From: Colletotrichum lupini | Lineage: Eukaryota > Ascomycota > Sordariomycetes > Glomerellales > Glomerellaceae | Direction: 5' to 3' | NCBI RefSeq assembly: GCF_023278565.1 | Contig: NC_064680.1 | Location: 2,108,001 to 2,172,000, forward strand | DNA length: 64,000 nt | Shown: positions 56,647 to 64,000 of the stretch, piece after piece | Layout of the letters: every line of letters starts with the position of its first letter | Numbering within the stretch: position 1 is the first letter of the stretch | Notes under the pieces: generated by a model | What the model saw: the letters and a program-made list of their open reading frames with translations, nothing else | The model's database searches: none | What the model was told of the DNA's origin: nothing | Translations under genes and position numbers: made by a program

Positions 56647-58038
56647 ATGTCTCTAAGTAATCATCCCAAAGCCTATGGTTCGGCGGCCCTAGCGCTTGCC
56701 TTCACGGCTGGCATCCTCGTCACCCTGGGCTTCAAAGACTTTTATCCGGACCTCGAACGCCGGTACCAGCGCCGTCGCAACCGCCGCGCGCGCAACAACA
56801 CCTCCACCGCGGACCCCTCGCGGCGTAGCAGCCTCTTCTGGGGCCCGCCCGTGCAACTCGAAGACCACGAGACTGCATCCGAAGCCGATGAAGCGGCGGC
56901 CGCCGCTCTCCTCACCACCCTCGGCGGTTCCGCCTGGAACCCGCCGCTGATCGCGGACGGCGTGGCGGGCGCCATCGGCAATACGCCCCTCATCAAAATC
57001 CGCTCTCTCAGCGAGGCCACGGGGCGCGTCATCCTCGCAAAGGCAGAGTTCCTGAACGCTGCCGGCAACACGCCCAAGGACCGCGTCGCGCTGTCCATGA
57101 TCGAGGGCGCCGAGGCCGCGGGCCAGCTCGTCCCCGGCCGCGGCGACACCATCTACGAGGGCACCGTCGGCAGCACGGGCATCTCCCTGGCGACGCTCGC
57201 GCGCGCGAGGGGCTACCGCGCGCACATTTGCATGCCCAACGACATGGCCATGGAAAAGGTCGACCTACTCCGTCACCTGGGCGCCACCGTCGAGCGCGTG
57301 GACCCGGCGCCGATCGCATCGCCGGAGCACTTTGTCAACCTCGCCCGCCGCCGCGCGCTAGAGCACGCCGCCAAGGCCGGCGACGGCAGCGTCGGCTACT
57401 TTGCGGACCAGTTTGAGAACCCGGCCAACTTTGCGGCGCACCTCCACACCACGGGCCCGGAGATCGTGTACCAGACCGGCGGGAAGCTGGACGCCTTTGT
57501 CGCCGGCGCGGGGACGGGCGGTACCATCGCGGGCGTGGCCAAGTACCTCAAGGAGGAGGCCAACGTGCCGGGCCTGCAGGTCGTGCTGGCGGACCCCCAG
57601 GGCAGCGGGCTGTACAACAAGATCCGGCACGGCGTCATGTACTCGAGCACCGAGAAGGAGGGCACGCGGCGGCGGACGCAGGTCGACACCATCGTTGAGG
57701 GCATCGGCATCAACCGCGTCACGGAGAACTTTGAGGCCGGCAGGGAGCTCATTGACGACGCGATCAAGGTCACGGACGAGCAGGCGTGCCGCATGGCGAG
57801 GTGGCTGGTGGAGAACGACGGCATTTTCGCCGGCAGCAGCAGCGCGGTCAACTGCGTTGCGGCGGTCGTGGCGGCCTCGAGGCTTCCCGAGGGGAGCCAG
57901 GTCGTCACTATTTTGTGCGACTCTGGCACGAGGCATCTCAGCAAGTTCTGGAAGCATGTGGCGGCGATGGGCCTGGAGGAGGACGATCACTCAGCTGATC
58001 TGTTCTCAGTGCTCAAGATCGACCCGGCGAAGAAGTAA
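56647..58038 (+). CDS. MCY1: Mitochondrial cysteine synthase-like protein (Mcy1 type)
   Basis: A single exon of 463 aa. It belongs to the PLP-dependent cysteine synthase/cystathionine beta-synthase fold and matches the yeast Mcy1 subgroup of the mitochondrial outer membrane. An N-terminal hydrophobic segment (GSAALALAFTAGILVTLGF, about 11-30) followed by an Arg-rich stretch looks like a signal anchor. The catalytic domain starts at GAIGNTPLIKI. The PLP lysine is predicted at Lys144 in NTPKDRVAL; the phosphate loop is GTVGSTGISLA, with GAGTGGTIAGV later. ADPQGSGLYNKIRHGVMYSS, EKEGTRRRTQVDTIVEGIG and DSGTRHLSKFW are diagnostic of the Mcy1 subgroup rather than of classical O-acetylserine sulfhydrylases. 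The physiological substrate is not certain. The start at 56647 is the first ATG of this frame. Confidence 0.87.
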   Translation: MSLSNHPKAYGSAALALAFTAGILVTLGFKDFYPDLERRYQRRRNRRARNNTSTADPSRRSSLFWGPPVQLEDHETASEADEAAAAALLTTLGGSAWNPPLIADGVAGAIGNTPLIKIRSLSEATGRVILAKAEFLNAAGNTPKDRVALSMIEGAEAAGQLVPGRGDTIYEGTVGSTGISLATLARARGYRAHICMPNDMAMEKVDLLRHLGATVERVDPAPIASPEHFVNLARRRALEHAAKAGDGSVGYFADQFENPANFAAHLHTTGPEIVYQTGGKLDAFVAGAGTGGTIAGVAKYLKEEANVPGLQVVLADPQGSGLYNKIRHGVMYSSTEKEGTRRRTQVDTIVEGIGINRVTENFEAGRELIDDAIKVTDEQACRMARWLVENDGIFAGSSSAVNCVAAVVAASRLPEGSQVVTILCDSGTRHLSKFWKHVAAMGLEEDDHSADLFSVLKIDPAKK

Positions 58039-58699
58039 TGATACAGACTACTAATAGATCAATTCTCTCTCCATACTGCTTTGCTGTTCCCCGCACGGGT
58101 CCCCAATGGCTGCAGATCTTTCACCATGCATACGAGATGAACACTCAGTTGTTGCAATGCCCACTGCAGAAAGTCTTCTTCTGAAACCCCCCTTCCCCCC
58201 CCATGTATCCCTCAGCAGCGGCGACAAGGGAATATTGCATGGGAAAGCACACAATGTGGCGCCACGATGTCATGAGATAGAGTGTGCTCCAAGTGAATGC
58301 GGTAAGGAGCCGGGGCGATGTAATAAGGTAGTGAGCCAATGCCAATTAGGCACTTTGCAAGATCTCGATTGCTCCCGAGCCTCAACTCAATACAGGCTAT
58401 ATGGCTATGGACTCATCAAGCCCCCCATCTAAAGTGTAATTCGCTCTCTGTGAAACCGATCATCGATAGCCACACATGCATCTGATGCCCGAAGCTTTTT
58501 ATGTTCAAGGGCAGAGCAAAAAGAATCAATAAAGGAGAAAATACGGAGGACCATTCCTCTTCCCCAACTCCATACCAACCAAGCCCGCACTCCCGAGTGC
58601 CAAATGCAGGACCATAATCCCGTGCTTCAATAACGGGGTATAAGTGAAAATCACGCCGTCAGTTGAAAAAATCGAAACCTCCTCTCCAGAATCGTACGC
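58039..58699. other. Convergent 3' intergenic region
   Basis: About 660 bp between converging MCY1 and TFIIS. Nothing recognised. Confidence 0.45.
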
Positions 58700-59773
58700 T
58701 CAAGAGAACTGAAGCTTAGTTAGCATAGTTGGTAAAGAGAATGAAACAATGGCCAACAAACCTTCCAGCGGTTACCGCATACGGTACACTCGCAGAATGT
58801 CGTCATCGGTTCATCAGCACTGCGAGTCTGCGCCTGGCTGTAGCTGACTTTCTTCTGGCCACACTTGCCGCACTTGAGAGCATCGCTGATACTCTTCTCG
58901 GCCATGGGAACCTGGGCCTTCTTCATGTTCTCCTGCTGCAGAGCATCCTCCTTCTTCCTCTGCTCTTCCGACTTGAGCTCCTCGTGGGTCATGACCACGA
59001 ACCGAGCAGGAGTGATCTTGCCTTCCATAACATTGACACCAAGCTGGCGGTTGCTCTTGACCTTAAGGTTGCTGAACAGGGAGCGCAGCTTCTCACGGTA
59101 CTCCTTGGTGACACCCTTGAAATGGCTGTGGGCAGCTAACTCAACCTCGATGGCCTTGTTAAGAACATCGTTGACGGAAGCGGTGGATCGGTATGAGAGG
59201 CCATTGTAGAGGAGTTCGATGCAGGAATCGCGAACAGCATCATTAGTGCGCTTCACGTCGGCGCCATCGGCCTTAGCGCGGCGAGTCTCGGTGTTGCCCT
59301 TGAAGGGTTGGTTCAGCGCAGATGACGAAGACGGTTTCGGGGCCGGGGCCTGGGTCGGCGACGGAGCAGCCGGAGACGATCCCTTCTTGATCTTGCCCTG
59401 CTTCTCGGCTTCGACCAGCTTCTTCCACTTATGGACGAGCTCTGTAGCGGCGCGAGCAATTTCCTTGTTCGAGTTCTGGCGAAGCTTGCCGACGAAGACA
59501 CCTGCTCTGCTAGACTAGTCGAGTACAAACGAGGTCAGCTATGATTCGTCTTAATAGCAAACAAGGTGAGCAGGAACATATGCCAAGACCACGCATGTCG
59601 ATGGAACAGTGCAATCCGCGACGTACCCGAAGCATCTCTTCCGTGGGGGCAGCCTCCTTCTTGAGTCGTTCAAGGAGAGCAAGAGCGGTTGCAGGGGGCT
59701 CGTTGGCCTGTACAACCTTATTGAGCTGCTTGATGCAGGACTCAAGCTCGCGTTGATCCATGCCAGTCGACAT
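58700..59773 (-). CDS. DST1: Transcription elongation factor TFIIS
   Basis: The spliced product is 302 aa from exons complement(58700-58708, 58762-59514, 59627-59773). TFIIS enters the RNA polymerase II funnel and triggers cleavage of backtracked RNA. Domain I (about 1-80) is split by the first intron, with RAGVFVGKLRQNSNKEIAR after the junction. A Pro/Ser/Lys linker follows, then domain II (RDSCIELLYNGLSYRS, FSNLKVKSNRQLG, PARFVVMTHEEL). The C-terminal zinc ribbon is CGKCGQKKVSYSQAQTRSAD followed by EPMTTF and CTVCGNRWK. The DE pair in RSADEPMTTF is the catalytic acidic tip. The final exon is just nine bases and encodes Phe-Ser-stop, giving the conserved RWKFS-type ending. Without it the frame would run into an unrelated tail. 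Confidence 0.93.
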
Positions 59774-60701
59774 CGTGGGCAATTTGTGCGCAAGTGAATT
59801 GCGATGAGTGATTTTCCGGCGCGCGCAACGCGATTCTCGATTTGTAGATGTTAAGGAGTTGTACGGGCGTTGAAAGAAGGCGAGGCTAGGTAGAGGTAAT
59901 GGCCATTTTCCTCAAGTGGGTGGTGGAATCGCGCCGGAGCCAAGTGGGGCAAAGCCTTAGTATCCACCTCACTGTCGTGTGTGCAGCCCGGTCCCGTCCC
60001 TTCCACCCGTCATAAGGTACCTTCCCCCGGATCAGCGGTATTATGTTTCACCGGGATCCGTTCTGGCAAGAGAGGCGTGGGGTGTTACCGTGCTGCACCC
60101 CTTCCCGCACGTCTTATCGTTGGACGTCCATGTGACGACAAGGGGAAGCGAAGCTTATCAAATGTCGAGTCACGCTGCCACATGGTCCCTGCTGCTGCCA
60201 TTTCAGCGGATTCAGCGGAGAAGCTACCCACCTGAAGCTGTCCCCCACGACAGCTGCTGCGCATGCAAGGGGCAGATGCTGGAGCCTATGACGCCAGATG
60301 TTGATGTGTCTAGGACGTCTGTAAACCTTCTCTAAACATCAACAAGCCTTGATCGTCCTTTGTCTCTGCCTATTCTTGGCCACCAACCGTTGCACCCGTT
60401 TCTGTTACTAGCTCCCGTCGAATGAGTCACTAGTACGGACATAATATCCGGAATCATAAACATTGTGCCTTATATCAAGGCAGCTACGACCTCCCGACCC
60501 TTGCGGTCAACTTCGCCACTCTACGCGCTCGGCACGTCGCGAGATCAACTATACTCCAAAATCCAATAGTAAATAATTGACTTGCCCATGGATGGAACAC
60601 CATTTTTTGACACGACACAGTACTCTTGCTCGTCTGGTTGAGACTCAGAAAACGACCTTCTCAGCCACAGCCTCGAGGCTTCACCAATATCATTAGGCAC
60701 G
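59774..60701. promoter_or_regulatory. Divergent region between TFIIS and the unknown membrane-protein gene
   Basis: About 930 bp carrying two promoters. Short open frames only; nothing recognised. Confidence 0.45.
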
Positions 60702-62471
60702 ATGCCTGCACATCGTCAACAAGACCTACCCGTCGAGAGTTCTTGGCGCTTGGTGGAAGGCGGCGAGAATGACAGCTTCGATACGTCCATTCTTAACGAT
60801 ATGGAGGAGGATGATAGCTTCCTGACGGAGCCGTCGCAAATGCCGTCACAGTCATTCAGCATCGGCGGCTCTCAAGAGTCGCACCACAGCGTTCAAGATT
60901 TCATGAACAAAGCAGACGATGAGCGAGTCATCCTTCGCTCGCCATTTCAACCCACCGTACGACGAGATCCAAACCGCTCTCCCGAACCGGAATTTATCAT
61001 GCCATCCATGCGTTTCAGTTCTACTTCAGGGACGGGAACCAGCCCTCAACACAGTAGCGGTCACTCCTCGCGGACCATCCGCCCCAGCGACGTCTCTTAT
61101 CAGCAGCAGGACGTGCGACGTCGTGCGATACGTCAAGCCAGCAATGGAAGCCCTACATCTGCCAGACGTGGCGATCCCAGAAGAGTGAGGGGTTACTACG
61201 ATGAACCGGCTGAGCCCAAGACCGTTACGGAGCGCCTGTCAGAGTCTCTTCCAAGTGCGGCCTTCAACATCCTAGCATGGGTATTCAACGTCATTGGCAT
61301 GGCCCTTGGCTATATCCAAAAGCCACTAGCGCTATGTCTGGCAGTCTGGCTCTTCTTTGGCGCCTCCATAATGCTTCAAAATATGGTCACCAAGTCAATC
61401 ACAACATCGCTCTCGCCGCTCTGCCGCATCCCGGGCGCAGCATACTTAGACCTCCCGTTTTGCCCCTCGTTCACTACTTCACCAGGCGGAGGCAAAGAGT
61501 CAGGGTCTGAGTCTGCCAACGTTGAGTTTGACGACCTCATGAACGTTCAGTCACAATTCGAGCAAGTCCTCGAACGCAGTGCCGATGGCGTATCACTACC
61601 AATGGAGATGAAGCGTTCCGAGTCTTCGATACGCGATCTACGCACCATGGTTCGATACTCGGAATTGCCACAGAGAGACGAGCTGGTGTACGAGTTCAAC
61701 GAGTACATCGATACCGCCCGCTTGACGGCCTCTGACTTGCAAAAGTTCAACGTTCATGTGGGATCTGCCGTCGACTCTGTTATCTCGATCAACCGTTGGA
61801 CATCTCGCTATCTTGATACCCTCTCTGCATCAGAGACAACAGATGTAGGACTGGTTTCCCAGTGGTCCAGCTGGCTCTTCTACCCCTTTACTCCAACAGT
61901 GACACCCTTCTCCGAACGGACCCTTCTCGACAAATACATCGAGCATACCGCCCTCGTCTCTGACCGGATCTCCTCTCTCATAGTAGAAGCGCAAGGAGTT
62001 CTGCTTCTACTCACAAAGGCGGAGGAGAACCTGAACCAGATTTACGAAATCGTCACTCGCTCGTCGAACTCGGTCAAATCCCGTCGCGACGAGGTTCTCT
62101 GGACGTTGTGGACTCTTGTCGGTGCGAATAACAAACGCCTGCATAACCTCAATGCCCAGCTCTCCCTCCTGCGCCAGGTGGATAGGCAGCGCGTCACGGC
62201 TGTTGCGCAGATATCGGCCCTTATTGTGGACCTTGAAAAGATCCAGGCCGGGCTGGGCGACCTCCGCGACCGCGTTGCCGCTCCCGAACTCGTGCGTGAT
62301 TCGACCATAGCAATCCCATTGACAGTTCACATTGAGACTATCGATCGTGGAGTCGAACGACTTGAGGATGCTCGTCAGCGGATCCGCGCCGCCGAAAATG
62401 ACCGTATCCGCGAAGCACTGGCTAGAGGAGGCACAAAAGAGGACGACAAGCTCATTGAGGGACGTTCATAA
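60702..62471 (+). CDS. Unknown fungal protein with two membrane spans and a C-terminal coiled coil
   Basis: A single exon of 589 aa; I do not recognise the family. The first ~185 residues are acidic then Ser/Arg-rich and probably disordered (SFDTSILNDMEEDDSFLTEP). Two hydrophobic segments lie close together at about 186-205 (AAFNILAWVFNVIGMALGYI) and 209-230 (PLALCLAVWLFFGASIMLQN), likely a hairpin or paired spans. The remaining ~350 residues are helical with heptad-like Leu spacing, for example LVSDRISSLIVEAQGVLLLL, LNAQLSLLRQVDRQR and HIETIDRGVERLEDARQRI. This suggests an elongated coiled-coil domain on one side of a membrane. The shape would suit an organelle or nuclear-envelope protein, but that is inference. 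The gene is divergent from TFIIS. Confidence 0.7.
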   Translation: MPAHRQQDLPVESSWRLVEGGENDSFDTSILNDMEEDDSFLTEPSQMPSQSFSIGGSQESHHSVQDFMNKADDERVILRSPFQPTVRRDPNRSPEPEFIMPSMRFSSTSGTGTSPQHSSGHSSRTIRPSDVSYQQQDVRRRAIRQASNGSPTSARRGDPRRVRGYYDEPAEPKTVTERLSESLPSAAFNILAWVFNVIGMALGYIQKPLALCLAVWLFFGASIMLQNMVTKSITTSLSPLCRIPGAAYLDLPFCPSFTTSPGGGKESGSESANVEFDDLMNVQSQFEQVLERSADGVSLPMEMKRSESSIRDLRTMVRYSELPQRDELVYEFNEYIDTARLTASDLQKFNVHVGSAVDSVISINRWTSRYLDTLSASETTDVGLVSQWSSWLFYPFTPTVTPFSERTLLDKYIEHTALVSDRISSLIVEAQGVLLLLTKAEENLNQIYEIVTRSSNSVKSRRDEVLWTLWTLVGANNKRLHNLNAQLSLLRQVDRQRVTAVAQISALIVDLEKIQAGLGDLRDRVAAPELVRDSTIAIPLTVHIETIDRGVERLEDARQRIRAAENDRIREALARGGTKEDDKLIEGRS

Positions 62472-63329
62472 TGACAGAGGGCAGAGAATGTAGGAAGAAA
62501 CACGGTAACAGATGGAACTGCCAAGACATGACGAGTGGATGAAAGTTAAGATTTCGGTGTTTATAATGCATAACTGAACGTGCTTAAGACGATCAGTTGG
62601 CCCGGCTTGGCGAAACAAATCAGATGAAAGCTGGCATATACAATGATTCGGATGAAACGACAACAGCGAAAATACCACGTGTGGAGAAGTCTTGTGTTTT
62701 TTAACAAGACATACTGAATAGCAATGAGTCCGATTTGTATACCTCTTGTTAGACTCAGTGTATCATGTATGGTTTTGTCCTGGCTTTACACACGCAAAAG
62801 ACTGGCCTGAACGGGATCTGGCTTTGAAGGGGAATCACAGGGTATATAATTCAGCAAATTTATCTTTTAAGACCGTGAGGGGTCCCAAGTTTTGATTTCA
62901 TTGCCCGCTGTCTGGCCGACACAAGACTGCCTAGTCTGAGCAGTGCACAGCTGCCGTCACTGATTTCTACGTAACTTTTTCAATTCATACCCTCCTCCAA
63001 ATCGCCGTTGATGCTTAACCGAGCCGATGGGGTATATCCAGTCCAAAAGCTTGGGCTCTTTACAGCAGCCCAAGAGTAACGTTCCGTGCTAAAATGTAGC
63101 AATCCGAGGGCCAATCTGAGCCCACCGAGTCTATCGTCGTGATTGTGAAATAAAAGTCTCCTCACCACCCCCCTCGGAGGTAGGTACCAGGGAGTGTCGT
63201 AGATATGCATCGTGATATTCCCTTGCTTGCCTCTCAAAAGTTCCAAAAGGCAGTCCTACTGCCTGATCCTAAACGCCATTACACCATGCAACTCCGAATT
63301 TGATGACATGCTTCCAGTGCATGCAATTG
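62472..63329. other. Convergent 3' intergenic region
   Basis: About 860 bp, AT-rich toward the middle (62700-62880). It contains the two 3' UTRs; no gene recognised. Confidence 0.4.
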
Positions 63330-64000
63330 TCATGAAAATCCTGGGAAAACCTTGACGACATAACGTTTCCCTGCAACCGAGGTCAGAACATATGCTTGAT
63401 GTCGTAAGGACTTTGTACTTACACGCTGGATTGCGACCATCTGGGTCGTCAAAGGGTGTACCAGCAAGCGCTCTCATTCGCGCTCTTGCCAACTGAGACG
63501 GGCTCTTGCGTCCTTCAGGACGTGGATGGTTCTGATGCGACTCTGATCCAGGCATATGGAGCCGCAATCCACCTGCTTTCCGGCGTTTATTCTGATGAGT
63601 AGCCGGAGCTGCAGCGGCTTGTCTGGGCGGCTGAGGTTGCGGATGTGGCGGGTCTTGAGCTTCGGATTGACTTGAGGGTTGATCCGAATCTTCTTGTTCC
63701 TCTTGGGTCGGTTCGAGGGCACGTTGTGCGGTGGACAGGGGTGCAGCTTCGAGATCCACCGACGTATCGACATTTGCTGACTCCTGCACTGTTTTCGGGG
63801 ACTTGGATGTCAGAACGGGTGTCAAGGGCGTTTCTGTCGGGGATGATGCCGCTTTGTCCGTGCCGAATAGCCGCTTGCCCCAACGCTTGCTTTTCACCTC
63901 CCCCTCTTCGTCGTCTGACTCGTCAAAAACTACCCGTTCCCTCAATCGTCGAATGGCCCTCTCACGGCGTACCATGCCATTGGTAATCTTGGGACAGTAG
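63330..64000 (-). CDS. 3' part of an unidentified nuclear-looking protein gene (partial)
   Basis: The frame enters from the right edge: exon 63423 to beyond 64000, a 52-bp GT-AG intron, then a last exon 63330-63370 ending TGA. About 206 codons are visible. The edge-proximal part reads YCPKITNGMVRRERAIRRLR followed by ERVVFDESDDEEGE, resembling basic-acidic segments of chromatin or replication proteins. A long Pro/Gln/Ser-rich disordered stretch follows, then SQLARARMRALAGTPFDDPD and, across the splice, NPAWKRYVVKVFPGFS. Unspliced, the frame continues to 63256 into unrelated sequence. I cannot name the family. The first visible Met (63975) is probably internal because the frame is open to the edge. 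Confidence 0.6.

Overview
The window looks like nuclear DNA of a filamentous ascomycete (Pezizomycotina, most likely a Sordariomycete; genus not resolved). The reasons are short GT-AG introns (about 48-223 bp) with CTAAC/CTGAC branch sites, fungal gene families (HRD3, PIG-P/GPI19, TAF1, a MEF2-type MADS protein, an RCR-domain protein, an MCY1-type cysteine synthase), and a transposon destroyed by repeat-induced point mutation (RIP). RIP is a genome defence of these fungi. Exon boundaries below were read by hand from splice signals, reading frame and family similarity; total CDS lengths were checked for divisibility by three.

Layout. 1-4.8 kb: the 3' end of an unidentified basic protein gene, a WDR89-like WD40 gene (-) and HRD3 (+). 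4.8-7.7 kb: no convincing gene. 7.7-14.6 kb: one complete Ty1/copia-type LTR retrotransposon with 205-bp LTRs and a 5-bp target duplication (GACAG), heavily mutated by RIP. 14.6-19.4 kb: gene-free, with a poly-G/poly-C stretch that looks like an assembly artefact near 18.2-18.4 kb. 19.4-33.4 kb: a hexose transporter/glucose-sensor-like protein, an RBR E3 ubiquitin ligase, PIG-P, ARP4 and TAF1, all on +. 33.4-40.8 kb: a 7.4-kb gene-free block upstream of a MEF2/Rlm1-type MADS-box gene. 40.8-49.9 kb: the MADS gene, SFR1/MEI5, an RCR-domain membrane protein and a conserved unknown gene (-) with an apparent frameshift. 51-64 kb: cytosolic/mitochondrial alanyl-tRNA synthetase, a MidA/NDUFAF7-like methyltransferase (-), an MCY1-type cysteine synthase, TFIIS (-), an unknown two-TM coiled-coil protein, and the 3' end of an unidentified nuclear-looking gene (-).

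How the genes relate. This is a housekeeping neighbourhood rather than a metabolic cluster. Transcription and chromatin are represented by TAF1, ARP4, TFIIS and the MADS factor; ER quality control and GPI anchors by HRD3 and PIG-P; ubiquitination by HRD3 and the RBR ligase; and recombination by SFR1. Three adjacent genes (51-58 kb) have mitochondrial destinations. The unusual parts are the RIP-mutated retroelement with its extra 5' region, a recurrent TACCTACCT/AGGTAGGTA palindrome in intergenic DNA, and several gene-structure oddities (nine-base last exon, tandem NAGNAG acceptor, AAG acceptor, in-frame mitochondrial extension).
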